A stretch of DNA of 51,351 bases from Chitinophaga pinensis (GTDB lineage Bacteria > Bacteroidota > Bacteroidia > NS11-12g > UBA955), in the NCBI GenBank assembly GCA_945860565.1, contig CAMAQS010000007.1:1-51351 (forward strand), given 5' to 3'. Below are positions 8,584 to 20,234 of this stretch, one piece after another. The notes beneath the pieces are model-generated. The model did not search any database. It worked only from the letters and a program-made list of their open reading frames with translations, and was not told where the DNA came from. Each line of letters opens with the position of its first letter. Within the stretch, counting starts at the first letter, position 1. A program made the translations under genes and the position numbers.

Positions 8584-9895
8584 CCAAGAATATTTAAACG
8601 ACAGCAAATGGGCGGGTAAAAAGTTTGGAAAAATCATGATTGTTGTTTCGATTTTTGCCTTTTTATTCATGTTTTTACCTTGGAATCAAAATATTCAATC
8701 TACTGGAATTGTTACAACCCTAAGGCCCGATGAAAGACCACAAGAAATTCAAACAATAATTGCTGGTAAAATCGATAAATGGTATGTAAAAGACGGTGAT
8801 TTGGTTGATGAAGGAGATACAATCGCTGTTCTTTCTGAGATTAAAAGCGAGTATTTAGATCCGGGTTTAATTGGACAAACTTCTACACAAATTACGGCAA
8901 AAGAAAATTCAATCTTGAGTTATACCTCTAAGGTTGATGCTATTAATAAGCAAATTACTCAGCTTGAAAAAAACAGAGATTTTGCCATTGAAAAGGCAAA
9001 AGTTAAATACAGTCAAACACATTTAAAATACAATTCGGAAGTTGCCGATCTACAAGCTGCTCAAACTGGTTTAAATATTGCCAGACAACAGTTAGAACGC
9101 GACAGTATTCTCGGTATAAAACAAATTAAAAGTCCATTAGACATAGAAAACAGACGCGTAAAATATCAGGAATCGTATGCAAAACTTACCGTTCAAAAGG
9201 CTAAAGTTGACATCGCTAAAAACGACATTGAAAATGCCCGAATAGAATTAGAAAACATTTCAGTTGAGTATGGCGAAAAATTATCAAAAGCGGAAAGTGA
9301 TCGTTTTAGTGCGATATCCGCACAAATGGATACTGAAAGTGAAGTGTCTAAATTAAGGAATTTGTATTCCAACTATCAAATCCGTAACGGTTTTTATATC
9401 ATTAGGGCCCCTCAAACTGGTTTGGTTTCTCAGACCTTGTCAAACGGTGTAGGAATTGCAGTAAAAGAAGGTCAAGCCATTTGTACCATTGTTCCTTCAA
9501 ATATCAATTTGGCTGTTGAATTATTCATTAGTCCAGTGGATATGCCACTTATTGAAAAAGGGGCACCTGTACAATTTATTTTTGATGGATGGCCTACAAT
9601 GGTATTTTCAGGTTGGCCAGAATTTTCTTACGGCACTTTTCCAGGAGTCATTTATGCCATTGATAACGCATTGCAAGCCAATGGAAAATACAGAATATTG
9701 GTAAAAATGGACAGCAAAGACAAACAGTGGCCAAATCAATTAAAAATCGGCGTTGGAGCAAGAGGATTCATGTTACTAAAACGGGTTCCTGTTTGGTATG
9801 AATTGTGGAGAAAATTAAGCGGATTTCCACCTGATTTTTACCATAATAACAGAACAGCCCCAAAGCAGTCGCAATCTAAAAATGAGAAACCGTAG
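8576..9895 (+). CDS. HlyD-family membrane fusion (periplasmic adaptor) protein
   Basis: A 439-residue type I secretion adaptor linking the inner-membrane exporter to the outer-membrane channel. It has one N-terminal membrane helix (about 20-38), a first lipoyl half-motif (IQTIIAGKIDKWYVKDGD), a long coiled-coil hairpin (about 105-265, rich in Glu, Lys, Ala and Gln), the returning half-motif (IIRAPQTGLVSQ) and a beta-barrel domain. The C-terminus includes the unusual segment WYELWRKLSGFPPDFY. It overlaps the preceding gene by 8 bases and the following TolC-like gene by 14, so the three are one operon. Confidence 0.92.
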   Translation: MINQEYLNDSKWAGKKFGKIMIVVSIFAFLFMFLPWNQNIQSTGIVTTLRPDERPQEIQTIIAGKIDKWYVKDGDLVDEGDTIAVLSEIKSEYLDPGLIGQTSTQITAKENSILSYTSKVDAINKQITQLEKNRDFAIEKAKVKYSQTHLKYNSEVADLQAAQTGLNIARQQLERDSILGIKQIKSPLDIENRRVKYQESYAKLTVQKAKVDIAKNDIENARIELENISVEYGEKLSKAESDRFSAISAQMDTESEVSKLRNLYSNYQIRNGFYIIRAPQTGLVSQTLSNGVGIAVKEGQAICTIVPSNINLAVELFISPVDMPLIEKGAPVQFIFDGWPTMVFSGWPEFSYGTFPGVIYAIDNALQANGKYRILVKMDSKDKQWPNQLKIGVGARGFMLLKRVPVWYELWRKLSGFPPDFYHNNRTAPKQSQSKNEKP

Positions 9896-11360
9896 TCTTT
9901 TTATAATATTTTTCTTCTGTTTTTTCATCCCGTTAACTACAGTTTATTGCCAGACTTTTACCACTGGAATTTCCCGCTTTGACAGTGCCTTCAATGCCGA
10001 AAAGGAATTAAAAATAACAGATATTATAAACAGGGTTAAATTGGCTCATCCTGTTTTGTCAAAAGCCAAATTATCTGAAAGTATTGGTAAATATACCGTT
10101 CTAGAAAAAAAGGGTCAGTTTGACCCGAAAATTTCAGTAGATCAATTTTCAAAAAATTACCTCGATAAAAATTATTATGAGTTACAATCTTTTGAATTGA
10201 AAATGCCCACCGCATCTCCAATTACTCCAGAAATTGGTTTTGAAAAAAATACAGGCGAAAACATAAATCCAGAATGGAAAACAGAGGGAAGTGGACTGTC
10301 GTACGTTGGAATAAATATAGATTTACTAAAAGGTTTAATAACAGATTCTAGAAGAACACAATATCAGCAATCAAAGATTTTCGCGCAACAAAGTATTTTA
10401 GAAAAACGTGTGACCCAATTAGATATTGCCAGTGATATTTGGCATGATTATATCGATTGGTTTATTGCTTACAGCCAAAAAGAGGCTTATGATTACGGGG
10501 TGAATTTATCTTCACAAAGACAAGAAGCATTGAGGAGTTTGTTTATTGCTGGGGGATGTAATGGCATGGACACACTTGAAAACCACATTCAGTTAGAGTT
10601 GTTCCGTACTTCCGAAAATGAATGGTCCGCCAATACATTTAAACAACGCTTAAACATGAGTAAGCATTTATGGCTTGGTGAGAGCACAAAAGATAAAAAA
10701 GAGTTATTCATTCCCATCACCATTAAACCCAATATTATCCCTTCAGATGCGGGTTTAAGTATATTGGACAGTCTTTTTCAACAAGCCATCAAATTTACAG
10801 CCGATCAAATTTTGGCCATACCAGATTTGAAATATTATGAGTTAGAAATGAACCAATTGGCTTTAGAAGTGCGGTTAAAAAAATATGCGACCCTACCCTC
10901 TTTGAATTTGAAAATTCAAACGTTAAACCCTGGTTTTGATTATGGAAATGTAGATTTTAGCAATAATCGGCTTGGTATAACCTTTGCAAGCCCGTTGTTT
11001 TTAAGGACAGAAAGAGGACAATATCTTAAAACCAATGCGAAATTCAAACAATACAGTTACTCGTATTCTTTCAAAAAACATGAGATTCAGTTAAAAACTG
11101 AAGCATTAAAAAGGCAATCTGAAGTTTATCGAAAAGTTTATTTGATGTTAATAAATGTAGAAAATGGATATCGCGATTTATACAACATGGAACGAGATAA
11201 ATTCGATAATGGAGACGGTTCCATTTTTTTGTTAAATACCCGCGAAAATAGATACCTCAGTGCCAAAATTAAACGCATAGAACAACATTCTAAATACTTA
11301 AAATCGGTGGTTGAATATCTTAGAGCAATCGGCGAAATAGATAACACAATAATTCCTTAA
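9882..11360 (+). CDS. TolC-family outer membrane channel
   Basis: A 492-residue outer membrane factor with a clear signal peptide (residues 1-24, ending VYCQ) and two long alpha-helical repeats of the OEP/TolC type (about 45-290 and 300-490). It would complete the tripartite exporter with the two overlapping upstream genes. Internal support comes from the typical NNRLGITFASPLF stretch near 365, which fits the beta-barrel and equatorial region. No terminator was seen after it; gyrB starts 111 bases on. Confidence 0.9.
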   Translation: MRNRSLFIIFFFCFFIPLTTVYCQTFTTGISRFDSAFNAEKELKITDIINRVKLAHPVLSKAKLSESIGKYTVLEKKGQFDPKISVDQFSKNYLDKNYYELQSFELKMPTASPITPEIGFEKNTGENINPEWKTEGSGLSYVGINIDLLKGLITDSRRTQYQQSKIFAQQSILEKRVTQLDIASDIWHDYIDWFIAYSQKEAYDYGVNLSSQRQEALRSLFIAGGCNGMDTLENHIQLELFRTSENEWSANTFKQRLNMSKHLWLGESTKDKKELFIPITIKPNIIPSDAGLSILDSLFQQAIKFTADQILAIPDLKYYELEMNQLALEVRLKKYATLPSLNLKIQTLNPGFDYGNVDFSNNRLGITFASPLFLRTERGQYLKTNAKFKQYSYSYSFKKHEIQLKTEALKRQSEVYRKVYLMLINVENGYRDLYNMERDKFDNGDGSIFLLNTRENRYLSAKIKRIEQHSKYLKSVVEYLRAIGEIDNTIIP

Positions 11361-11450
11361 CGCTGAATTAAAATCGTTGCTTTTTTGTGGAAAAGTAGCC
11401 ACCTTATTCTATCCATAGGCAGTTGGTATTTCGTAACTTTACCAAGTTAA

Positions 11451-13427
<1,977 letters not shown>

Positions 13428-13447
13428 TTTATTTGAATTAAATACAA

Positions 13448-13484
13448 AAATGCCCTCTTACATTGTTTAAGAGGGCATTTTTTT
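13448..13484 (+). terminator. Rho-independent terminator after gyrB
   Basis: A perfect 13-base-pair stem (13448-13460 with 13468-13480) and a 7-base loop are followed by a T run. The A-rich 5' flank could let it work in both directions. Confidence 0.9.
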
Positions 13485-13739
13485 AGGAAACCCTTTTTGA
13501 GGTAGTATTTGCCATTATCTAAATTGCCAACACTTTGATTTATTTATTAGTAAGGATTTCCTATACTTTCGTCTTTTTAACTTAGGTCTGAGAACTTCAA
13601 CTATCCTTGTTCTATTTTCCAAATTGGTTGTTGAGTTACCGTTGAAATAGATCATTGTAATCCCTTTCAAATAGGTCCTTGAACGTCTCTAATGCTTTCG
13701 GAGTCGAAACGTCCTATTTGTTTAAAACCTCTTTACAAA
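13485..13739. other. Gene-free stretch between the gyrB terminator and the permease gene
   Basis: No convincing coding frame, RNA or terminator was seen here. The only notable detail is an 8-base inverted pair, CAAATAGG and CCTATTTG, near 13668-13718. It is too short to interpret. Confidence 0.5.
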
Positions 13740-14963
13740 TTACTTAAATGTAATTGCCTTAATTATATTGGTTTTACGAACATAGCGCACAGGTAAAAAC
13801 AAACATCCGAATATCAAAATAATGGCCCCAACATCCACCAAAAAGATTTGCATGAAGGTGACTTTCAGAGTAACATGTTTAATGAAATAGATCTCTTGAT
13901 TTAAAGAAATCCAATGAAAATAATTTTGACCAGTGGCTACAACAAGTGTGATCAAATTTCCTAAAACCACACCAATTGAGGTAATAATTATTGCCTGATA
14001 AATAAACACTTTTTGAAGATCCTTCATTTTAGTACCCATTGCCAACATTAAGCCAATAAACGATGTGCGTTCAATTACTAAAATCAATAATGTAGTGCAC
14101 ATAGTAGTGATGGCAACCAACGCCATCAGTGTAAGTATTACTACTATATTGGTATTCAAAATTGACAACCAATCGAATATCTGCCGATTATAATCTTCAA
14201 TGGAATTCAATCGAACCGAAGAATTGGGCAAAGACAGTAACAATTTCTTCCTCACTTTCACCTTATCGGCATTTGGCTTTAACCAAATTTCAATATTTGA
14301 AAATTGCTTTGACGGAGGCAAAAACTGAGCTAAAAATTCATGCTCAACAAAAACCGTATTTTGGTCAATTTTATCAATTCCAGTTTCAAACAATGCCGAA
14401 ACTTTTAACCTACGCGCTTTGGGTATGTTTTGTAAAGAATCAGTTTGCTTAAAAATGACGATGGTTAAATCGTCTCCAACAGCCAAATTCAATCTTTTTG
14501 AGGTTGTTTTTGAAATTACGCACCACTTTTTTTCGTTTTGGGGGATTGGATTCGTTCCAAAATTCTTCAATACATCTGTTATTGATTTATGAGAAACGCC
14601 TTTTGCAATAAGCCCTTCCATTTCATCTTCCGATTTTAAAATGCAGGCTTTTGCAGACGATTTAACTACTTTGTCTACACCGGCAATTTTATTTAATCCA
14701 TTTAAAGATGCTACAGTTTGATTGTCAATTAAAATTGGGTCACCTTCTTCTATATTTTCACCCGAATCGATGATAAAATCACCATTAATATCTCGAATTT
14801 TTTGGCGTATTTCATCACTAAAGCCTTTTAAAGTAGCCAATGAAATATTCATCACGGCTACACTCAAGGCCACAGATAAAATAGACAATAAAAAGACGTT
14901 TTTTGATTTTCTTTGTTGTTCCTTTGTAATAAATCGCTTCGCTATGAAAAATTTCCAATTCAA
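13740..14963 (-). CDS. LolC/LolE-type (FtsX-fold) ABC permease
   Basis: An inner-membrane permease of the lipoprotein-releasing/MacB family (407 residues). It has one N-terminal helix (about 25-50), a large periplasmic domain (about 50-265) and three C-terminal helices (about 270-300, 318-345 and 372-395). In LolCDE such proteins pull lipoproteins from the inner membrane toward the outer membrane; the ATPase partner is not in the window. The start was set at a TTG (14963), giving NWKFFIAKRF, the usual family opening. No ATG exists upstream of the first helix. A TTG at 14975 lies inside a -7 box, so it cannot be on the mRNA. Confidence 0.85.
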   Translation of the reverse strand: MNWKFFIAKRFITKEQQRKSKNVFLLSILSVALSVAVMNISLATLKGFSDEIRQKIRDINGDFIIDSGENIEEGDPILIDNQTVASLNGLNKIAGVDKVVKSSAKACILKSEDEMEGLIAKGVSHKSITDVLKNFGTNPIPQNEKKWCVISKTTSKRLNLAVGDDLTIVIFKQTDSLQNIPKARRLKVSALFETGIDKIDQNTVFVEHEFLAQFLPPSKQFSNIEIWLKPNADKVKVRKKLLLSLPNSSVRLNSIEDYNRQIFDWLSILNTNIVVILTLMALVAITTMCTTLLILVIERTSFIGLMLAMGTKMKDLQKVFIYQAIIITSIGVVLGNLITLVVATGQNYFHWISLNQEIYFIKHVTLKVTFMQIFLVDVGAIILIFGCLFLPVRYVRKTNIIKAITFK

Positions 14964-14964
14964 A

Positions 14965-16182
14965 ATGAATATCAAAAATACAACTCAAACTTTGTTGCTG
15001 TGCATTTGTCTGTTTATTTTAGAAGGAAATTCTTTAAATGCCCAAATTATATGCGGTGCAGAACAAATTAATCGTTACCACCATATTATCAAAAATAAAA
15101 AGATAGCCGTGGTTGCCAACCAAACTTCTGTTATTGGATCTTCTCATTTGGTAGATACGTTGATTGCTTTAAAATATCAAATTGTTAAGATTTTTGCAGC
15201 CGAACATGGATTTAGAGGAAACGTAGAAAATGGCGGTAAAATCAAAAATGAAAAAGACGCCAAAACCGGCTTGCCAATTGTCAGTTTATATGGCAAGCAC
15301 ATAAAACCAACCAAACAGGATTTGACCGGTATTGATGTGGTTATTTTTGATATTCAAGACGTCGGTGTAAGATACTATACCTTTCTTACTACCATGCATT
15401 ATGTTATGGAAGCCTGTGCCGAATATGGTAAAAAAATCGTTGTATTAGACCGTCCAAATCCCAATGGACACTACATTGACGGTCCTGTTTTGGATACTAC
15501 ATTCCGCAGCATGGTTGGAATACATCCTATTCCATTGGTACATGGCATGACGTTAGGCGAATTGGCTTTAATGATTAAAGGTGAAAACTGGCTAAAAACC
15601 ACAAAAAAAATCGATTTAGTGGTAATTACCGTTTCAAACTACACACACAACACGGTATATGAACTGCCCATTGCCCCATCTCCAAATTTACCTACAACTC
15701 CTTCCATTATATTGTATCCTACGTTAGGCTTATTAGAAGGCACAATTGTAAGCATGGGTAGAGGCACAGATAAACCTTTTGAATGTTTTGGTGCACCTTG
15801 GTTAAAAATAGGTTCCTATGAATTTACGCCAAAAAACATTGTTGGGAAAGCCATTAATCCACCCTATTTAAATGAAAAATGCCGTGGATTATTGTTAACC
15901 GATTTCGCAAATGATTATATCGTTTCGTATAATAAATTATATATTGAATGGTTGGTTCTACTATACAAAGAATGTCCAGATAAAAAGACCTTCTTTAATC
16001 CTTTTTTTACATTATTGGCCGGCAACAAGTTTCTAAAAAAGCAAATTGAGGAAGGTAAAAATGCAAATGAAATAAGACTAAGTTGGCAGGTGGATTTGCA
16101 AAAATTCTCAAAGCAACGTGAACCCTATTTGTTATATGAATACAGTCCAAACAAAGGCTTAATTAAGAATAAAAAGAGTTGA
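14965..16182 (+). CDS. namZ: NamZ-type exo-beta-N-acetylmuramidase (DUF1343)
   Basis: A 405-residue secreted enzyme of the DUF1343 (YbbC/NamZ) family. NamZ releases terminal N-acetylmuramic acid from peptidoglycan fragments, feeding cell-wall recycling. A signal peptide (1-27, ending SLNAQ) points to the periplasm. Family motifs visible are VVANQTSV, FAAEHGFRG with the E80-H81 pair, and VVIFDIQDVGVRYYTF. The ATG at 14965 was chosen because it gives a clean signal peptide. An ATG at 14944 adds only seven residues, and the longer frame from 14722 is antisense to the permease. The start is separated from the permease start by one base. Confidence 0.9.
   Translation: MNIKNTTQTLLLCICLFILEGNSLNAQIICGAEQINRYHHIIKNKKIAVVANQTSVIGSSHLVDTLIALKYQIVKIFAAEHGFRGNVENGGKIKNEKDAKTGLPIVSLYGKHIKPTKQDLTGIDVVIFDIQDVGVRYYTFLTTMHYVMEACAEYGKKIVVLDRPNPNGHYIDGPVLDTTFRSMVGIHPIPLVHGMTLGELALMIKGENWLKTTKKIDLVVITVSNYTHNTVYELPIAPSPNLPTTPSIILYPTLGLLEGTIVSMGRGTDKPFECFGAPWLKIGSYEFTPKNIVGKAINPPYLNEKCRGLLLTDFANDYIVSYNKLYIEWLVLLYKECPDKKTFFNPFFTLLAGNKFLKKQIEEGKNANEIRLSWQVDLQKFSKQREPYLLYEYSPNKGLIKNKKS
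14973..14980 (-). promoter_or_regulatory. -7 box of the permease gene, inside namZ
   Basis: TATTTTTG on the minus strand ends 9 bases before the TTG start at 14963. It lies within the first codons of namZ, so the two divergent genes share DNA at their promoters. No clear -33 TTG is present. Confidence 0.4.
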
Positions 16183-16192
16183 GTTTTTTAAG

Positions 16193-16200
16193 TAGTTTTG
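16193..16200 (+). promoter_or_regulatory. -7 box of the DUF4920 lipoprotein gene
   Basis: TAGTTTTG is a full match to TAnnTTTG and ends 4 bases before the ATG at 16205, predicting a leaderless or nearly leaderless mRNA. A TTG 11 bases upstream is too close to be a normal -33 element. Confidence 0.45.
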
Positions 16201-16204
16201 TTTT

Positions 16205-16597
16205 ATGAAACATGCAGCATATTCTATTCTATTTATGGCTTTTTTATTGAGTTGTAATTCAAATCACAATCAAATTGGCAAAATTGTGGATACACAAAAG
16301 GCAATTTCAATACAAGAGGCTTTGAAAAAATTTGAAAAAGGGGAGAAAGTTGAATATATTGTCTACGGGAAAGTGATGGATGTATGTCAATCTGAAGGAT
16401 GTTGGTTCGCTTATGAAACGGAGGATTCAAGCATCACAGTCGACTTTAATGACGCCTTTACTGTGCCAAAAACAATCAAGCGCAAAGATTTATATGCGAT
16501 AGGTGCTTTTTATAAGGATACAACGACATCAGAAGATTCCTCGAAAAGTATGATTATTGAAACTAAATTTTTAGCTTCAGGTGTAAAATTTAAATAA
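16205..16597 (+). CDS. Small DUF4920-like lipoprotein
   Basis: A 130-residue lipoprotein. Residues 1-17 are a signal with lipobox LLSC, giving lipidated Cys17. The core includes YGKVMDVCQSEGCWFAYE, a two-cysteine pattern (CxxxGCW) seen in DUF4920 proteins, which have an OB-like fold of unknown function. The spacing of the cysteines could suit metal binding or a disulphide; this is speculation. It is preceded by its own -7 box, 8 bases after the namZ stop, and followed by a terminator shared with the convergent accC. Confidence 0.85.
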   Translation: MKHAAYSILFMAFLLSCNSNHNQIGKIVDTQKAISIQEALKKFEKGEKVEYIVYGKVMDVCQSEGCWFAYETEDSSITVDFNDAFTVPKTIKRKDLYAIGAFYKDTTTSEDSSKSMIIETKFLASGVKFK

Positions 16598-16645
16598 AAC
16601 CAATTACACTGATCCATTTTTAGAACTCAAAAATGAGTTTAAATT

Positions 16646-16680
16646 AAAAAATCCATGTACTATTAATACATGGATTTTTT
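16646..16680. terminator. Bidirectional terminator between the lipoprotein gene and accC
   Basis: A perfect 14-base inverted repeat (16646-16659 with 16667-16680) has A and T runs at its ends. It lies between the convergent genes ending at 16597 and 16698 and can serve both. Confidence 0.9.
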
Positions 16681-16697
16681 GTTGTGATAGATTAAAA

Positions 16698-18035
16698 TTA
16701 TTTAATTTCGAAGGTATTCATAAAGGCGGTTGTAAAATTGCCTTCACGGAAATCCTTATTCTTCATAAGTTGTTGATGAAAAGGAATGGTTGTATGAATT
16801 CCTTCTATTACAAATTCACTTAAAGCGCGTTCCATTTTAACGATGGCTTCCTCTCTGGTTTGAGCTGAAACAATAAGTTTGGCAATCATTGAATCATAAT
16901 ATGGAGGGATTGTGTAACCTGCATAAATATGAGAATCGACACGAACACCATGCCCACCGGGTTTATGCAAAACTAGAATTTTACCTGGGCTAGGCCTAAA
17001 ATTATTATATATATCTTCTGCGTTTATACGAACTTCTATAGCGGCTTTATTGGGGATGTAATCTTTACCACTAATTGGCACACCTGCCGCAATAAGTATC
17101 TGTTCTTTTACAAGGTCATAATTGATAACTTCTTCGGTAACAGGATGTTCAACCTGAATACGGGTATTCATTTCCATAAAATAGAAATTTCGGTGTTTAT
17201 CCACCAAAAATTCAACCGTTCCTACTCCTTCATAATTAATTATTTGTGCTGCAGCTTTTGCGGCCTCACCCATTTTTTCTCTTAATTCTGGAGTCATGAA
17301 TGGAGATGGAGTTTCTTCCACAAGTTTTTGATGTCTACGCTGAATAGAACAATCTCTTTCACTCAAATGACACACTTTACCGTATTGATCTCCTGCAATT
17401 TGAATTTCTATGTGGCGGGGATCTTCAATGTATTTCTCTATATAAAGCCCGTCGTTGCCAAAAGCAGCTGCAGATTCTTGCTTGGCAGAATTGAAAGCAT
17501 TTTCAACTTCGTCTTCTTGCCAAACCACCCGCATACCTCTTCCTCCTCCACCGGCTGTGGCCTTCATAATAACAGGATAACCAATTTCCGCAGCAATTTT
17601 TTTAGCCTCGTCAATACTTTCTAATAAACCTTCAGAGCCTGGTATTGTAGGAACACCAGCGCGCTTCATAGTGTCTTTTGCGTTGCTTTTGTCGCCCATT
17701 TGATCAATTTGATCTGGTGTTGCGCCAATGAACTTTAACCCATGATCGCGACACAATGCACTAAATTTACTATTCTCAGATAAAAATCCATATCCAGGAT
17801 GAATTGCATCTGAATTTGTAACTTCTGCTGCCGCTAAAATTCTGGGAATATTTAGATAACTATCTTTACTGTGAGGCGGTCCAATACATACTGCTTCATC
17901 TGCAAATCGAACATGTAGACTTTCTTTGTCAGCGGTAGAATAAACAGCCACTGTGCGGATTCCCATTTCTTTACAAGTACGAATAATGCGTAATGCTATT
18001 TCACCGCGATTCGCGATAAGCAATTTCTTAAACAT
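16698..18035 (-). CDS. accC: Biotin carboxylase subunit of an acyl-CoA carboxylase
   Basis: An ATP-grasp enzyme (445 residues) that uses ATP and bicarbonate to carboxylate biotin on the carrier protein. Evidence is the N-domain [16 protein letters not shown], the ATP-binding glycine loop at 162-168, and the catalytic [14 protein letters not shown] near 290. Length is typical of stand-alone AccC. It ends a set with the biotin carrier 11 bases upstream and a carboxyltransferase before that. Which acyl-CoA is carboxylated (acetyl- or propionyl-) depends on the carboxyltransferase. Confidence 0.96.
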   Translation of the reverse strand: MFKKLLIANRGEIALRIIRTCKEMGIRTVAVYSTADKESLHVRFADEAVCIGPPHSKDSYLNIPRILAAAEVTNSDAIHPGYGFLSENSKFSALCRDHGLKFIGATPDQIDQMGDKSNAKDTMKRAGVPTIPGSEGLLESIDEAKKIAAEIGYPVIMKATAGGGGRGMRVVWQEDEVENAFNSAKQESAAAFGNDGLYIEKYIEDPRHIEIQIAGDQYGKVCHLSERDCSIQRRHQKLVEETPSPFMTPELREKMGEAAKAAAQIINYEGVGTVEFLVDKHRNFYFMEMNTRIQVEHPVTEEVINYDLVKEQILIAAGVPISGKDYIPNKAAIEVRINAEDIYNNFRPSPGKILVLHKPGGHGVRVDSHIYAGYTIPPYYDSMIAKLIVSAQTREEAIVKMERALSEFVIEGIHTTIPFHQQLMKNKDFREGNFTTAFMNTFEIK

Positions 18036-18046
18036 AGTTATTGCTT

Positions 18047-18538
18047 TTAGTTGGGTTCCACAAGAAATAAAGGTTGATCGTATTCCACTGGAGTAGCATT
18101 GTCAACCAATACTTTCACAATACGACCTTTTACTTCGCTTTCAATTTCATTGAACAATTTCATTGCTTCAATAATACACACTGTTTTTCCAGGACTAACT
18201 TCATCTCCCACGTTTACAAAATAAGGTGACTCGGGATTTGAAGAGCGGTAAAAAGTACCAACCATAGGCGATTTGATTTCAATGACATTTGTAGCTTTTG
18301 GTGCTGCCTCCACCGCAACAGCGGGTGCTGAGGCTGTTGAAGAATCCGCTATTGGAGCTTGAATCATCTGTGCTTGTTGCATAGCCTGTTGCATAACCGG
18401 TGCAGAAACTTGGGCTGAAACAAACTGTGCGGGATTTTTCTTGATTAAAAGTTTAAAATCCTTTCTGTTTATCTCTACTTCGTCTACTAAATTTTGAGAA
18501 ACGAATTTAATTAATGCTTGTATTTCCTTTATGTCCAT
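18047..18538 (-). CDS. accB: Biotin carboxyl carrier protein
   Basis: A 163-residue carrier holding biotin for AccC and the carboxyltransferase. There is an N-terminal domain (1-35), an Ala/Gln/Pro-rich flexible linker (about 40-85), and the biotinyl domain with [12 protein letters not shown], where K127 is the biotin site. The common EAMKM motif is EAMKL here, a known variant. The start at 18538 ([12 protein letters not shown]) fits the family; the frame from 18562 adds eight residues not seen in BCCPs. Confidence 0.95.
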   Translation of the reverse strand: MDIKEIQALIKFVSQNLVDEVEINRKDFKLLIKKNPAQFVSAQVSAPVMQQAMQQAQMIQAPIADSSTASAPAVAVEAAPKATNVIEIKSPMVGTFYRSSNPESPYFVNVGDEVSPGKTVCIIEAMKLFNEIESEVKGRIVKVLVDNATPVEYDQPLFLVEPN

Positions 18539-18630
18539 ATTCAATATTTTTAGGATTGGCAAAGAAACAAAAAAACATCGATTTTGATGCTTTTTTTGTA
18601 TAAATTAATGTTATTTTACTTAATTCCTTG

Positions 18631-20172
18631 TTAAAGTGGGATATTTCCGTGCTTTTTTCGAGGATTGTTAACTACCTTATTTTTCAACATATCAAAGGCC
18701 AATATCAATTTATCTCTTGTTTCTTCGGGCATTATCACATCATCAATGAAACCACGTTCAGCCGCTCTATAAGGATTTGCGAATAAATTAGAATATTCTT
18801 GTTCTTTTTCCTTTAGTGCTTCTATTTTATCGGTGGCTTGATCAATGTCTTTTTTAAAGATAATTTCTGCCGCACCTTTGGCACCCATCACTGCAATTTC
18901 AGCTGAGGGCCAAGCATAATTTAAATCAGCACCGATATGTTTGCTATTCATTACATCATAAGCTCCACCATAGGCTTTGCGTGTGATTACCGTAATACGG
19001 GGAACGGTGGCTTCACTAAATGCATACAACAATTTAGCTCCATTGGTGATAATGGCATTCCATTCTTGATCTGTTCCAGGTAAAAAACCAGGAACATCTT
19101 CAAAAACCAATAAGGGAATATTGAATGCGTCACAAAAACGCACAAATCGAGCTGCCTTTTGCGAACTATTAACATCTAAGACGCCAGCTAAAAATGCAGG
19201 TTGATTTGCCACTATACCGATTCCTCTTCCAGCCAAACGTGCAAACCCTACTACCATGTTTTCAGCAAAATTCTTATGCACCTCCATAAAACTATTGTCG
19301 TCAACAACGTTTTCAATTACCTCCTTCATATCGTAAGGTTGATTGGGATTTGCCGGAATAATTTCAGCCAACTTCTGACTTTTATCACTAGAATAATCAA
19401 AATCAATACCTGAAGTGTGTTCTTCACAATTTTGTGGAACATAGGATAGTAATTTTCTTATATTGTGCAAACAAGTAACTTCATTTTGTTCAGTAAAATG
19501 CGCCACCCCACTTTTTGAACCGTGTACAGATGCACCTCCTAAATCTTCACTACTTACCTCTTCGTTGGTAACTGTTTTTACAACGTTGGGACCCGTTACA
19601 AACATGTAACTAGAATTTTCCACCATGAAGATAAAATCAGTGAGTGCAGGAGAATAAACTGCACCGCCAGCGCATGGACCCATAATGGCAGAAATTTGTG
19701 GAATAACTCCACTACTTTGAACATTGCGATAAAATATATCAGCATAACCGCCTAATGAAACAACTCCTTCTTGAATTCGTGCTCCACCAGAGTCATTTAA
19801 TCCAATTAATGGAGCGCCGTTTTTGAGTGCCAAATCCATTATTTTGCAAATTTTTTCAGCATGGGTTTCAGATAAAGATCCCCCAAAAACGGTAAAATCT
19901 TGGGAAAATACATATACAAGTCTACCATTAATCTTTCCAAACCCTGTGACAACGCCATCTCCAAGTAACTTTTGTTTATCCATTCCAAAATCGGAACTTC
20001 TATGCATTACAAAAGCCCCAATTTCTTGGAAAGAATTTTCATCCAGCAATATACTAAGTCTTTCTCTTGCTGTAAGTTTACCCTTTTTGTGTTGAGATTC
20101 AATTCGTGAAACTCCTCCGCCTAACAGAGACTCTTCTCTTTTTTGAAGCAACTGCTTTCTAGAATCAGCCAT
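18631..20172 (-). CDS. Acyl-CoA carboxylase carboxyltransferase (propionyl-CoA carboxylase beta-type)
   Basis: A 513-residue carboxyltransferase that moves CO2 from biotin to an acyl-CoA. It is the fused beta-type (PccB-like) rather than the split AccA/AccD pair. N- and C-terminal crotonase-type halves are present. Visible motifs are [11 protein letters not shown] and a [13 protein letters not shown] oxyanion loop in the first half, and FLPGTDQE and [10 protein letters not shown] in the second. Propionyl-CoA is the commonest substrate of this type, but acetyl-CoA is possible. The ATG at 20172 (MADSRKQLL) was chosen; a TTG at 20181 lies inside the -7 box. It begins the pccB-accB-accC set, 62 bases after porV. 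Confidence 0.93.
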   Translation of the reverse strand: MADSRKQLLQKREESLLGGGVSRIESQHKKGKLTARERLSILLDENSFQEIGAFVMHRSSDFGMDKQKLLGDGVVTGFGKINGRLVYVFSQDFTVFGGSLSETHAEKICKIMDLALKNGAPLIGLNDSGGARIQEGVVSLGGYADIFYRNVQSSGVIPQISAIMGPCAGGAVYSPALTDFIFMVENSSYMFVTGPNVVKTVTNEEVSSEDLGGASVHGSKSGVAHFTEQNEVTCLHNIRKLLSYVPQNCEEHTSGIDFDYSSDKSQKLAEIIPANPNQPYDMKEVIENVVDDNSFMEVHKNFAENMVVGFARLAGRGIGIVANQPAFLAGVLDVNSSQKAARFVRFCDAFNIPLLVFEDVPGFLPGTDQEWNAIITNGAKLLYAFSEATVPRITVITRKAYGGAYDVMNSKHIGADLNYAWPSAEIAVMGAKGAAEIIFKKDIDQATDKIEALKEKEQEYSNLFANPYRAAERGFIDDVIMPEETRDKLILAFDMLKNKVVNNPRKKHGNIPL

Positions 20173-20178
20173 ATTGGG

Positions 20179-20186
20179 CAAAGTTA
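20179..20186 (-). promoter_or_regulatory. -7 box of the carboxylase gene set
   Basis: TAACTTTG on the minus strand matches TAnnTTTG and ends 6 bases before the ATG at 20172, again predicting a very short leader. It suggests the carboxylase genes can be transcribed separately from porUV. No -33 TTG was found. Confidence 0.45.
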
Positions 20187-20234
20187 AGCTGTTCGAATGT
20201 AATTCGAAATTGAAAATTTGAGAAAAAGGATAAT

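Noticed and set aside
13485-13739. 8-base inverted pair as a regulatory site
   Set aside because: It is too short and too far apart to distinguish from chance in AT-rich DNA.
14722-14964. Longer N-terminus for namZ
   Set aside because: The extra residues are antisense to the permease and precede a clean signal peptide at 14965.
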